Shown here: positions 32,591-40,790 of the stretch, in pieces
Position numbering within the stretch: the stretch's first letter is position 1
How the letters are laid out: every line of letters begins with the position of its first letter
NCBI GenBank assembly: GCA_046344715.1
Contig: JBKDKX010000005.1
Span: 1-44,763, forward strand
Direction: 5' to 3'
Length of the DNA: 44,763 bases
Origin: CAZAQK01 sp046344715
GTDB lineage: Bacteria; Pseudomonadota; Alphaproteobacteria; Rickettsiales; SXRF01
Notes under the pieces: model-generated
What the model was told of the DNA's origin: nothing
The model's database searches: none
The model's input: only the letters and a program-made list of their open reading frames with translations
Position numbers and translations under genes: made by a program

Positions 32591-33058
32591 ATGAAGAAAT
32601 ATACAATTGCTGTTCTTAGTGGCATTCTGGCACTTGCATCTGCCATGCCCATGAATGTCGCTGCACAGGTCACAAGCACTACGGTTCCCAGCGTAATTCT
32701 ACCGGCTCCAATCTTTTCGTCTTTGCCAGTTGGACATCTGGTGACTGAGGAAGTTTCAATTTATCCTCCGGGTGTTACTGCTCAGCAGATAGCAAACGAC
32801 ATGGGTGGAACTCCTGCATCACGCTCGCGTTTAGGCTATATCAATGAGAGACTTGTGAACAAATGTATAGGGACATTTGCCCAGTGTCATGCTGGGGCAG
32901 TTTATTTAAGTGGTATGGTAGCCCAAGTCTGTGCCAAGAAGATGATAGGTACGCAGACAGTGTCTACATACATCAGACGTTTGATTCTTACCCTTAAAAC
33001 GCATACCGGTGCTGTGGCATTTCATATGGATTATACACAAACTATCCCTTGTCCATAA
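32591..33058 (+). CDS. Secreted protein with four cysteines, unknown function
   Basis: AGGAG lies 7 bp before the ATG. The 155-residue precursor starts MKKYTIAVLSGILALASAMP and is probably cleaved after VAA (NVAAQVTS). The mature part has a Thr/Ser/Pro-rich start, a middle with YPPGVTAQQIANDMGGTPAS, and four cysteines in the second half (NKCIG, AQCHA, QVCAK, IPCP). No family is recognised. It stands alone, is preceded by a PhoB-type array and followed by a 13-bp perfect hairpin, and is enclosed by a 35-bp direct repeat. Confidence 0.75.
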   Translation: MKKYTIAVLSGILALASAMPMNVAAQVTSTTVPSVILPAPIFSSLPVGHLVTEEVSIYPPGVTAQQIANDMGGTPASRSRLGYINERLVNKCIGTFAQCHAGAVYLSGMVAQVCAKKMIGTQTVSTYIRRLILTLKTHTGAVAFHMDYTQTIPCP

Positions 33059-33073
33059 AATTTAGCCGTCTGA

Positions 33074-33117
33074 TTCCTTCATTGCGTGGAAAAGATTATA
33101 CCTGCGCAATGAAGGAA
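33074..33117. terminator. Long perfect hairpin after the secreted-protein gene
   Basis: TTCCTTCATTGCG (33,074-33,086) and its exact complement CGCAATGAAGGAA (33,105-33,117) form a 13-bp stem with an 18-base loop. There is no clear T run, so a Rho-independent terminator is only likely, not certain. It lies between convergent genes. Confidence 0.55.
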
Positions 33118-33123
33118 AGGTTC

Positions 33124-33891
33124 TTAGCCATTTGTCTTTCTATGCACCGCAAAAGGTGAGAATGCCTGCATAACCGGCATAATCTCGACACGGTTGATGT
33201 TTACATGTGGTGGCTGAGAGAGTGTCCATAATATGGTATTAGCAATATCGCTGGCAGAGAGGGGTTTTATACCCTGATATACTTGTTTTGCTTTCTGTTC
33301 ATCTCCTGCAAAACGCACTATAGAAAATTCTGTATCGCACATGCCGGGTTCTATATTGGTAACACGGATGTTTTTTCCCAGCAGGTCGGCACGAAGGTTT
33401 AATGAAAAATGTTCTATAAATGCCTTGGTTGCACCATAAACATTGCCGCCAGGGTAGGGGTATGTGCCGGCGATTGACCCAAGATTTACAATATGGCCAG
33501 AGTCACGCGCTATCATCTGTGGTAGCACGGCTTGTGTGCAATGCATCACTCCCATAATGTTGGTATCAATCATCTGCTTAATATCTTCTTTTGCAATATT
33601 CTCAAAAGAAGATAAGCCCAATGCTAATCCAGCATTATTGATCAGTATATCAACCTCAGAAAAGGCAGAAGGCAGAGACTGGAAAGTATTTTGTACGGCT
33701 TTCTCATCCTGTACGTCCAGTGGTATGGCGTGAACAGAAACACCTAATTCACTTTTAATTGCTTCGAGCCGTTCCATACGCCGTCCAGTGGCGATGACTT
33801 TAGCACCCTGCGCTACAAATAAACGTGCACACTCCAGCCCAAAGCCTGCGGTTGCGCCGGTGATGAAGATGGTTTTTCCTGTCAGTTGCAT
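33124..33891 (-). CDS. Short-chain dehydrogenase (YdfG-like SDR)
   Basis: The 255-residue NAD(P)-dependent oxidoreductase has TGATAGFGLECARLF (cofactor loop TGxxxGxG), NNAGLALG, catalytic Ser in NLGSIAGTYPYPGG and YxxxK in VYGATKAF. ATGRRMERL after the second strand suggests NADP preference. The C-terminal EIMPVMQAFSPFAVHR is typical of the YdfG group (3-hydroxypropionate/serine-type dehydrogenases). The start MQLTGKTIF is chosen because the upstream frame to 33,972 is translated heptamer repeat DNA. No Shine-Dalgarno site is seen. A duplicated fragment of its 3' end lies at 32,402. Confidence 0.92.
   Translation of the reverse strand: MQLTGKTIFITGATAGFGLECARLFVAQGAKVIATGRRMERLEAIKSELGVSVHAIPLDVQDEKAVQNTFQSLPSAFSEVDILINNAGLALGLSSFENIAKEDIKQMIDTNIMGVMHCTQAVLPQMIARDSGHIVNLGSIAGTYPYPGGNVYGATKAFIEHFSLNLRADLLGKNIRVTNIEPGMCDTEFSIVRFAGDEQKAKQVYQGIKPLSASDIANTILWTLSQPPHVNINRVEIMPVMQAFSPFAVHRKTNG
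33137..33171. repeat. 35-bp direct repeat, right copy (inside the SDR gene)
   Basis: Identical to 32,427-32,461. It encodes the SDR C-terminal residues MQAFSPFAVHR on the minus strand, so this is the parental copy. Confidence 0.85.
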
Positions 33892-33895
33892 ACTA

Positions 33896-33976
33896 TTAGT
33901 TGTTAGTTGCTGGTTGTTCGTTGCTGGTATATTAAATGTAAGTATTACTAACTGGCAACAAGCAACTAACAAACCA
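33896..33976. repeat. Heptamer tandem repeats, inverted, upstream of ccmC
   Basis: TTAGTTG, TTAGTTG, CTGGTTG, TTCGTTG follow each other in a 7-bp register (33,896-33,923). The complementary motif CAACAAG, CAACTAA, CAAACCA appears from 33,955 in the opposite sense, so the region can fold as an imperfect hairpin. It occupies the space between the divergent SDR and ccmC genes. Confidence 0.6.
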
Positions 33977-33980
33977 ATTT

Positions 33981-34688
33981 ATGCATAAATTTGCATCACC
34001 AGGACAATTTTCTCGTATCAGCGATAGAGTATTGCCGTGGTTAATTATGGCGACTGTGTTGTTACTTGCCTATGGATTAGTGCAAGCCTTGTTTATTTCT
34101 CCGCCAGATTACCAGCAGGGTGATTCCGTGCGTATCATGTATGTCCATGTGCCAAGCGCATGGATGAGTATGATGATTTATTCAATAATGGCTGCAGCAT
34201 CTGCGGGTTTTCTTATTTGGCGGCATCCGCTGGCAGAAATTGCTGCAAGGGCAAGTGCGCCGATAGGTGCTGGTTTTACTCTCATTACTCTAGTGACCGG
34301 CTCACTATGGGGCAAGCCAATGTGGGGTACGTGGTGGGAGTGGGATGCGCGGCTTACCTCTGTGCTTGTGCTGTTTTTTATTTATGTTGCCTATATTGCC
34401 TTGGCAGATAGCTATGAGCATTCTGAGCGTGGCAAAAAAATATGCGCCATATTTGCGTTGGTTGGGTTTGTCAATATCCCTATTATCCGGTTTTCGGTGG
34501 AATGGTGGAACACGTTGCACCAGCCCGCCAGTGTTATTCGCAGTGGTGGCATAGCTATTGATGCATCAATGCTTTATCCGCTTATCAGCATGGGGCTTGG
34601 GTTTGTGTTGTTTTACATTTGTTTGTTGTTAATACGCATGAAAACTGCCCTGCTTGAGCAAAAAATCCGGCGTTTACGCGCCAGTTGA
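33981..34688 (+). CDS. ccmC: Heme exporter protein CcmC
   Basis: CcmC is the inner-membrane protein that binds heme and loads it on CcmE in system I cytochrome c maturation. The 235-residue protein has six membrane helices and the tryptophan-rich heme signature WGTWWEWDARLTSVLVLF (WWD domain), with conserved His in YVHVPSAW and the second in WWNTLHQPAS. Other ccm genes (A, B, D, E) do not flank it, so the cluster is split in this genome. Heptamer repeats lie on both sides; the stop codon is inside the right-hand array. No clear ribosome site precedes the ATG. Confidence 0.95.
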   Translation: MHKFASPGQFSRISDRVLPWLIMATVLLLAYGLVQALFISPPDYQQGDSVRIMYVHVPSAWMSMMIYSIMAAASAGFLIWRHPLAEIAARASAPIGAGFTLITLVTGSLWGKPMWGTWWEWDARLTSVLVLFFIYVAYIALADSYEHSERGKKICAIFALVGFVNIPIIRFSVEWWNTLHQPASVIRSGGIAIDASMLYPLISMGLGFVLFYICLLLIRMKTALLEQKIRRLRAS

Positions 34689-34711
34689 TGGTTGATAGTT
34701 GATAGTTGATG
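34684..34711. repeat. Heptamer tandem repeat at the ccmC 3' end
   Basis: Four units GTTGATG, GTTGATA, GTTGATA, GTTGATG run in register and contain the ccmC stop codon (TGA at 34,686-34,688). The unit is related to the GTTGNTNG-type unit in front of ccmC. Confidence 0.75.
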
Positions 34712-34753
34712 GTTTATAAGGGCAACCCTCACTAACTCATAGAAACTAAGATT

Positions 34754-35095
34754 ATGACCTTTGTTGTTACTGATGCTTGCGTAAAATGCAAATACACTGA
34801 TTGTGTAGAAGTATGTCCTGTAGATTGTTTCTACGAGGGTGAGAATATGCTGGTCATTAATCCAGATGAGTGCATCGATTGTGGTGTATGCGAGCCGGAA
34901 TGTCCAGCAGAAGCCATTCACCCTGAATCGGATGAATTACTCAAATGGGTGGAAGTAAACCGTGAATATGCCGCCAAATGGCCAAACCTTACGGTGAAAA
35001 AAGAACATCCGGCAGATGCCGATGATTACAAGGGTAAAGCAGGAAAATTTGAGGCGCATTTCAGTCCGAATCCTGGAACTGGCAATCCTAAATAG
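34754..35095 (+). CDS. fdxA: 7Fe ferredoxin FdxA
   Basis: This small soluble electron carrier holds one [3Fe-4S] and one [4Fe-4S] cluster. The 113-residue protein begins MTFVVTDACVKCKYTDCVEVCPVDC and continues with CIDCGVCEPECP, giving the two cluster sites; the tail WVEVNREYAAKWPNL is typical of FdxA. FdxA next to CarD is common in alphaproteobacteria; here a pseudopilin gene lies between them. The Shine-Dalgarno site is weak (AACTAAGATT). Confidence 0.96.
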   Translation: MTFVVTDACVKCKYTDCVEVCPVDCFYEGENMLVINPDECIDCGVCEPECPAEAIHPESDELLKWVEVNREYAAKWPNLTVKKEHPADADDYKGKAGKFEAHFSPNPGTGNPK

Positions 35096-35139
35096 AAAAT
35101 TTTAGTATTTTCTTCTTATTTCTCCCGTAGAATTGCCGC

Positions 35140-35943
35140 ATGAAAAAATCGGCTTTACATAGTGGCTTTACGCTCGTTGAAATCTCTATCGTTCTGGTGG
35201 TGATTGGTTTGGTCACAGCTGGAATTTTGGTTGGGAGAGATTTAATTAAGGCTTCTGAAATTCGTGCCACTGTTTCGCAGGTGGAGCAGATACGCACTGC
35301 CGTAAATACGTTCAAACTCAAATATGGTGGTATTCCTGGGGATTTACGCGATGCCACCATTCATTGGCCGGAAACCGTGAATGGCGATGGAAACGGTATT
35401 TTATCTGTTGTTCCTGGGCCTGACGTTGAACTGGATGGCGTGCAGGAATATGAGTATTTACGAGCCTCGCAACACCTTGCGCTGGCGAACATGATCCAAG
35501 GTTTGTATACAGGTGAGCCAGTAGACCCAGCAACTAAGTTCTATGAAGTAGGTACCAATGTCATACCTGCAAAATGTTGCAGTAGGGGTGGGTTTGTATT
35601 TTGGGACAATAGCACTTCATCACCCGCGAAATATATTGGTCCCGCCTATTATAATAGTAAATTCCTGATACTGGGAGGCATACGAAATAATAACAACATT
35701 CAGGAATTCATCACCAGTACCATCACACCGGTGGATGCATTTGCTATAGATAGCAAGAACGACGATGGCATAGCCTACTCTGGGGCTACATTAGGTCTTG
35801 CGAGTACGCACAAGGGAGGAGGTCTTTATATTCCAAACTTTTGTTCCAGTTCTTATCTTTCCGCAGGGTTGGGCGGAGGTGATTACACCCTGACAAATGA
35901 CTTTGAGCCTGCCTGCTCTATGTATTTTATTATTGAAAGATAA
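35140..35943 (+). CDS. Type IV pilin-like (prepilin) protein
   Basis: The 267-residue protein starts MKKSALHSGFTLVEISIVLVV, a class III prepilin leader with cleavage expected between Gly9 and Phe10 and Glu at position 5 of the mature form. The hydrophobic helix (10-33) continues into LIKASEIRATVSQVEQIRTAVNTFKLKYGGIPGDL, common in alphaproteobacterial pseudopilins. The globular part has four cysteines (AKCCSRGG, NFCSSS, PACSMY). It would be a minor pilin or type II secretion pseudopilin; no pil or gsp genes are in the window. It lies between fdxA and carD, an unusual place. Confidence 0.88.
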   Translation: MKKSALHSGFTLVEISIVLVVIGLVTAGILVGRDLIKASEIRATVSQVEQIRTAVNTFKLKYGGIPGDLRDATIHWPETVNGDGNGILSVVPGPDVELDGVQEYEYLRASQHLALANMIQGLYTGEPVDPATKFYEVGTNVIPAKCCSRGGFVFWDNSTSSPAKYIGPAYYNSKFLILGGIRNNNNIQEFITSTITPVDAFAIDSKNDDGIAYSGATLGLASTHKGGGLYIPNFCSSSYLSAGLGGGDYTLTNDFEPACSMYFIIER

Positions 35944-36133
35944 GGATAATATTGAAATCAGGCATTAACCATTAAATTGTTTCTTTTTCGTTAATTTTAT
36001 GCTATGTTCTTTGACGATTTAAGCGTCTACCACATTTTATAGTATGTGGATAAGTTTTACATACTACATATATGGGTATTGTGTAACGTGCATGCAGAAG
36101 TACTGCAACAAAACTTTGAGTTAAAGGAACATT
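35944..36133. promoter_or_regulatory. carD leader and promoter region
   Basis: A TTGACG (36,011-36,016) followed 18 bp later by TTTTAT may be a promoter. An inverted repeat TAGTATGT/ACATACTA (36,040-36,066) sits just behind it and may bind a regulator. AAAGGAAC precedes the ATG of carD. Confidence 0.35.
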
Positions 36134-36934
36134 ATGTCAAAGAAAGTTGTGTCCAAGGCAAAAAAGGCAGTTAACAAGAAGCCAGTAAAGAAAACGGCTA
36201 AGAAGATGCAACCCAAGGCTGTTAAAAAGCCTGTGAAGGTGGTTGCCAAGAAGCCAGTTGCAAAGAAGGTAGTAAAAGCGGCGGTAGCTAAAAAAGTAGT
36301 CGCCTCTAAAGTGATTGCCGCAAAGCCTGCTATAAAGGCAGTTGCGCCGCAGCGTCCTGTTGTTGCTCCAGCTAAAGTATTTACCAAGCCTGCTATCCAG
36401 CCATCTGCAAAAGCTACCTATAAAGTAGGTTGCCACGTGGTGTATCCAACGCATGGGGTTGGCAAGATCATCTCTGAAGAAACCCAGAAGATTGGTGATA
36501 TTGAGTTGAAGATGCTGGTTATTGCGTTTGAGAAAGACAAAATGACATTGCGTGTGCCAGTACACCGCGCATCTGCTGCGGGTCTTCGTCCGATAAGCTC
36601 CGGCGATCAGATGAAAAAAATGTTCGAAACACTTCGCAGCAAAGCAAAAGTGTCTCGTGGCATGTGGTCTCGCCGCGCGCAGGAATATGAAGCGAAAATC
36701 AATTCAGGTAGTGTGCTTTCTGTTGCGGAAGTGGTTCGTGACCTGCACCAGAACGTAGATCTTTCTGAGCGTTCTTACTCTGAGCGTATGATTTATGAAT
36801 CAGCACTCGCCCGCCTTGTGGGTGAGCTGGCTGCTGCCGAAGGTACTGACCATAAAGCGGCTACTGATAAGTTGATGAAACTGCTTCGCGCTAAAGCGGC
36901 TGCCAATATCGCAGCGGCAAAAGAAGCGGCGTAA
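36134..36934 (+). CDS. CarD-family transcription regulator with long Lys/Ala/Pro-rich N-terminus
   Basis: CarD/CdnL proteins bind the RNA polymerase beta subunit and stabilise open complexes, notably at rRNA promoters. The 266-residue protein has about 90 residues of KKPVKK, AKKVV and AKPA-type repeats like the tail of a linker histone, then the RNAP-interaction (Tudor-like) domain YKVGCHVVYPTHGVGKIISEE, and the helical DNA-binding domain with MWSRRAQEYEAKINSGSVLSVAEVVRDLH and ERMIYESALARLVGEL. The usual family length is about 160-170, so the N-terminal part is extra. A good terminator follows. Confidence 0.93.
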   Translation: MSKKVVSKAKKAVNKKPVKKTAKKMQPKAVKKPVKVVAKKPVAKKVVKAAVAKKVVASKVIAAKPAIKAVAPQRPVVAPAKVFTKPAIQPSAKATYKVGCHVVYPTHGVGKIISEETQKIGDIELKMLVIAFEKDKMTLRVPVHRASAAGLRPISSGDQMKKMFETLRSKAKVSRGMWSRRAQEYEAKINSGSVLSVAEVVRDLHQNVDLSERSYSERMIYESALARLVGELAAAEGTDHKAATDKLMKLLRAKAAANIAAAKEAA

Positions 36935-36953
36935 TTTACCGATTAATGCTCCG

Positions 36954-36985
36954 AAAACCCCAAGTGTAACAGCTTGGGGTTTTTT
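36954..36985 (+). terminator. Rho-independent terminator after carD
   Basis: ACCCCAAG and CTTGGGGT form the stem around a TGTAACAG loop, followed by six T. It separates carD from the unknown gene pair. Confidence 0.9.
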
Positions 36986-37002
36986 ATTGAACAGGAATGA
37001 TT

Positions 37003-37479
37003 ATGAGTGAAAAAGATACAGCCTTAAAAAACAAGCATGTACTTATTATTGGAGCAGACAATAGCGCGGTATCTTATGGTTCAAACTTAGAGCCTGAGGT
37101 TGAGAGGCTTATTAGAGTAAATGAAGACATAGATTGGAAAAATCAAAACTTTGCTGCTTCAATTGGTCGGGTAGTAATGACATCTGATGCGCAATTGGAT
37201 GCAATAGTAGTAGTTAACCCAGATATGCAAAAACAACTGGCAGAAGGTTTTAATGCGCAGCCTCTAATAAAACTTGCTTCAGCAATTTATGGCTTAAAAA
37301 AACCTGTCATCATACTTGATTCAGGGCAGATAACCGAACCAGTAAGGAATTTTCTAAGCAGTATTGGAGTGTTATATCACAACTCTGATGAAGTAAAGCC
37401 AGAGCAAATTTCATCTATCGTTTCTGGTGTGATTGATGAAGTGAGCCGCACCAAGGGAAAAAACGAAGGCCGTGCTTAA
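37003..37479 (+). CDS. Uncharacterised alpha/beta (Rossmann-like) protein, first of a pair
   Basis: The 158-residue protein from the ATG at 37,003 (AGGA 6 bp upstream) alternates strands and helices: KHVLIIGAD, GRVVMTSD, LDAIVVVNP, KKPVIILDSG and GVLYHNSDE look like five beta strands of a flavodoxin or receiver-like fold. No catalytic signature, phospho-acceptor Asp pattern or GxGxxG is complete, so I assign no function. No cysteines, signal peptide or membrane span. The gene is more AT-rich than its neighbours carD and uvrA. The next gene starts 15 bp after its stop, so both form an operon. Confidence 0.65.
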   Translation: MSEKDTALKNKHVLIIGADNSAVSYGSNLEPEVERLIRVNEDIDWKNQNFAASIGRVVMTSDAQLDAIVVVNPDMQKQLAEGFNAQPLIKLASAIYGLKKPVIILDSGQITEPVRNFLSSIGVLYHNSDEVKPEQISSIVSGVIDEVSRTKGKNEGRA

Positions 37480-37494
37480 AAGAAAAGGAGTTTT

Positions 37495-37923
37495 ATGACA
37501 ACAGCAGTATTAAACAAACAAAGCATAGATGCGCTAAAGAAAGTTGTGGTTTCATCGTCAGTGGCATTTGCAAGCCCGCAAGATGCAAATGACGAATCTC
37601 GAGGGGCATATGATGGAATGGGTGAGGGAGCAAAAAAGATGGCTCCTACATTTCGTCCGTATGCAACTGCTATATTGGATGAACTGGGTAAAAACTTAGC
37701 GAATAAAAGAACGCTCACTAAGGAACAATTCGTAGAGTTATTTGATTCATCTGGCGAAGATGCGGTAGCTAGAGTGATAGCTAAAACAGGAAGCCTTAAA
37801 CCCGAATTTATATCATTTTTAGTTGGAGCCACAGATCATTTGCTCCGTAATATGGAGGCCGCATTTGATGCAATCGCAGAAAGCCAAGGCAAGCTACCAC
37901 CGAGGGGAAAGCCATCACCTTAA
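37495..37923 (+). CDS. Uncharacterised helical protein, second of the pair
   Basis: AAAAGGAG lies 5 bp before the ATG. The 142-residue product starts MTTAVLNKQSIDALKKVVV, has a short low-complexity segment (about 25-50) and a helical part (FRPYATAILDELGKNLANKRTL, KEQFVELFDSSGEDAVARVI, PEFISFLVGATDHLLRNMEAAF), and ends with a Pro-rich tail. No cysteine, signal or membrane span. No family recognised. It faces uvrA, whose stop is 12 bp away. Confidence 0.65.
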   Translation: MTTAVLNKQSIDALKKVVVSSSVAFASPQDANDESRGAYDGMGEGAKKMAPTFRPYATAILDELGKNLANKRTLTKEQFVELFDSSGEDAVARVIAKTGSLKPEFISFLVGATDHLLRNMEAAFDAIAESQGKLPPRGKPSP

Positions 37924-37935
37924 TATTGAATAACT

Positions 37936-40779
37936 CTACGCCGCTTTTTTCTTCTTAAGCAGTGGCTTTAAGAATTCACCCGTTACGCTTTCCTTAATCT
38001 GCACCACATCCTCAGGCGTGCCGGTGGCCACGATTTTGCCACCTTTATTGCCACCGCCTGGGCCAATATCTATCACCCAATCAGATGTTTTGATGACATC
38101 TAGGTTATGCTCAATCACCAACACCGTATTGCCGGAATCCACCAGCGTATGCAGCACGGTGAGCAGCTTCTGGATATCATCGCTATGCAAACCAGTGGTA
38201 GGCTCATCAAGAATGTAAAGCGTGCGGCCAGTGGCACGCTTAGAAAGTTCACGCGCTAACTTGATGCGTTGCGCTTCACCTCCGGAAAGGGTGGTGGCAG
38301 ACTGCCCAACAGCGATATAGCCAAGCCCAACTTCTTGCAAAGCTACCAATTTCTCACGAATGGAGGGTTGAGCAGCAAAGAAGGATACACCTTCTTCCAC
38401 TGTCATCTCCAGTACATCGGCGATGGATTTGTCTTTATATTTTATTTCCAGTGTCTCCCGGTTATAGCGTTTGCCGTGGCACACATCGCATTTTACATAC
38501 ACATCCGGCAGGAAGTGCATTTCAATTTTAATGAGGCCATCGCCCTGGCAGGCTTCGCAGCGGCCACCTTTCACGTTGAAGGAAAAGCGCCCGGCGGCAT
38601 AACCACGCGCCTTGGCTTCCGGCAATGCGGTAAACCAGTCACGAATCGGTGTGAATGCACCAGTGTAAGTAGCAGGGTTAGAGCGCGGTGTGCGGCCAAT
38701 GGGGGACTGGTCGATCTCAATAATCTTATCAATAAATTCAAGGCCGGTGATAGAGTCATGAACGCCTGGCATTTCCTTGCTGCCGTTCATTTTACGTGAA
38801 AGTGCCTTGTATAATGTTTCAATCACCAGTGATGATTTACCACCGCCAGAAACACCCGTCACACAACAGAAAGTACCAAGCGGAATTTCTGCGGTGATGT
38901 TTTGCAGGTTGTTTGCGCGTGCACCTTTAACCACAATTTTTTTATTGCGTTGTGGTGCTCGGCGATTTTGTGGAATGGGAATAAATTTAGCACCGCTCAG
39001 ATATTGGCCGGTGAGGCTCTTTTTATTCTTCATTACCTGTTCGGCTGTGCCTTCAGCCACAATCTCACCGCCATGCACACCGGCGGCAGGGCCCATATCA
39101 ATTAAATGGTCGGAGGCGCGCATGGTATCTTCATCATGCTCTACCACAATCACGGTATTGCCCAAATCACGGAGATGGCGGAGTGTGTGCAGTAATCGCT
39201 GGTTATCGCATTGGTGCAAACCGATAGATGGTTCATCGAGAACATACAGTACACCCGATAGGCCAGAACCAATCTGCGAGGCAAGGCGTATACGTTGTGA
39301 TTCACCGCCGGAAAGCGTGCCGGATTCGCGCGAGAGTGTGAGGTAATCAAGCCCTACATTGATAAGGAATTTCAGGCGTTCACAAATTTCTTTGAGAATC
39401 TTTTCAGAAATCTGCTGGTGCTTTTTGGACAGTTTTTTGCTGAGTTTTTCAAACCATTCATTGGCGGCTTCTATGGTAAACTGTGTAACTTCACCGATAT
39501 GCAGGCCATTCACTTTCACGCATAAAGCTTCGGGTTTCAGGCGTGCGCCACCGCAGCTTTCGCAGTGGTGTTCGTTCTTAAATCTGGAAAGTTCCTCGCG
39601 TGCCCAGTCGCTTTCGGTTTCCTTCCAGCGGCGCTCAAGGCTAGGGATAACGCCTTCATACGGTTTATTGCTGAGATACGTCCGTGGGCCATCATTATAA
39701 TGAATGCGGATAGGTTCCTCGCCGGAACCATATAAAATTATTTCTTTTATTTTTTCCGGCAGGTCGCGGAAAGGGGTGGTCAGGCTGAATTTATAATGGC
39801 TGGAAAGCCCTTCCAGCGTTTGCATATAATATTTGCTGGTGCTGCTTGCCCAGGGTGCTAGTGCTCTATCCATCAATGATTTGTTAGTATCTGGCACCAC
39901 TAAATCCACATCAAAAAACATCTGTGTACCAAGGCCATCACAGGTTTGGCAGGCACCATACGGGCTGTTAAAAGAAAACAAGCGCGGCTCAATTTCGGAA
40001 AGTGTAAAGCCGGACACAGGGCAGGCGAATTTTGATGAAAATGTGATGCGTTCACCTTTCACAATTTCTGCCACCATCAATCCATCACTTAACTCCAGCG
40101 CGGTTTGAATAGAATCCGCAAGTCGGTTGCCTAATTCTTTATTCACAACAATGCGGTCTACCACCACTTCGATTTCATGCTTTTTATTTTTATCAATGGT
40201 GGGGAGATCTTGCATTTCATGGAGCTCCCCATCAATTTTGACGCGCTGGAAGCCTTTCTTTTTGAGCTCTGCCAATTCCTTTTTATATTCACCCTTATGG
40301 CCGCGCACAACGGGCGAAAGCAGCATCAGCTTGGTGCCTTCCGGCAGTTCCATGATGCGGTCTACCATTTGTGAAATGGTCTGGCTCTCAATAGGCAGGC
40401 CAGTGGCCGGAGAATAAGGAATACCAATACGCGCATAGAGCAGGCGCAGATAATCATAAATTTCGGTGACAGTACCAACGGTAGAGCGAGGATTGCGCGA
40501 GGTGGTTTTCTGGTCAATCGCAATGGCGGGTGATAGGCCATCAATGGATTCCACATCCGGCTTGTCCTGAATGTTCAAAAACTGGCGGGCGTATGATGAA
40601 AGGCTTTCCACATAGCGGCGCTGGCCTTCTGCATAAATAGTGTCAAACGCAAGGCTGGACTTACCAGAGCCAGACGGGCCGGTGATGACAACCAGTTTAC
40701 CACGCGGAATATCCACACTAATATTCTTGAGGTTATGCTCTTTAGCGCCGCGGACAGAGATAAATTCTTCGATTTTCAT
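37936..40779 (-). CDS. uvrA: Excinuclease ABC subunit A
   Basis: UvrA is the damage-sensing ATPase of nucleotide excision repair. The 947-residue protein starts MKIEEFISVRGAKEHNL with GGGAAAC before the ATG. It has two ABC modules: Walker A GPSGSGKSS and GVSGGGKSS, signature LSGGESQRIRLASQIGSGL and LSGGEAQRIKLAREL, Walker B YVLDEPSIGLH and YILDEPTTGLH. Zinc modules are CESCGGARL and CEACQGDGLIKIEMH...CDVCHGKRYN. A longer frame to 40,818 only translates the palindromic repeat DNA (MDSGLRRND) and is not real. The gene is divergent from ssb, a common arrangement. Confidence 0.98.
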   Translation of the reverse strand: MKIEEFISVRGAKEHNLKNISVDIPRGKLVVITGPSGSGKSSLAFDTIYAEGQRRYVESLSSYARQFLNIQDKPDVESIDGLSPAIAIDQKTTSRNPRSTVGTVTEIYDYLRLLYARIGIPYSPATGLPIESQTISQMVDRIMELPEGTKLMLLSPVVRGHKGEYKKELAELKKKGFQRVKIDGELHEMQDLPTIDKNKKHEIEVVVDRIVVNKELGNRLADSIQTALELSDGLMVAEIVKGERITFSSKFACPVSGFTLSEIEPRLFSFNSPYGACQTCDGLGTQMFFDVDLVVPDTNKSLMDRALAPWASSTSKYYMQTLEGLSSHYKFSLTTPFRDLPEKIKEIILYGSGEEPIRIHYNDGPRTYLSNKPYEGVIPSLERRWKETESDWAREELSRFKNEHHCESCGGARLKPEALCVKVNGLHIGEVTQFTIEAANEWFEKLSKKLSKKHQQISEKILKEICERLKFLINVGLDYLTLSRESGTLSGGESQRIRLASQIGSGLSGVLYVLDEPSIGLHQCDNQRLLHTLRHLRDLGNTVIVVEHDEDTMRASDHLIDMGPAAGVHGGEIVAEGTAEQVMKNKKSLTGQYLSGAKFIPIPQNRRAPQRNKKIVVKGARANNLQNITAEIPLGTFCCVTGVSGGGKSSLVIETLYKALSRKMNGSKEMPGVHDSITGLEFIDKIIEIDQSPIGRTPRSNPATYTGAFTPIRDWFTALPEAKARGYAAGRFSFNVKGGRCEACQGDGLIKIEMHFLPDVYVKCDVCHGKRYNRETLEIKYKDKSIADVLEMTVEEGVSFFAAQPSIREKLVALQEVGLGYIAVGQSATTLSGGEAQRIKLARELSKRATGRTLYILDEPTTGLHSDDIQKLLTVLHTLVDSGNTVLVIEHNLDVIKTSDWVIDIGPGGGNKGGKIVATGTPEDVVQIKESVTGEFLKPLLKKKKAA

Positions 40780-40790
40780 AGTTTCCCTTA

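Noticed and set aside
33892..33972. Longer SDR start reaching into the heptamer repeats
   Set aside because: The extra residues (NNQQLTTN) are translated repeat DNA and precede the conserved SDR start MQLTGKTIF.
33896..34711. Heptamer arrays as a CRISPR array
   Set aside because: Units are 7 bp without spacers, and no cas genes are present.
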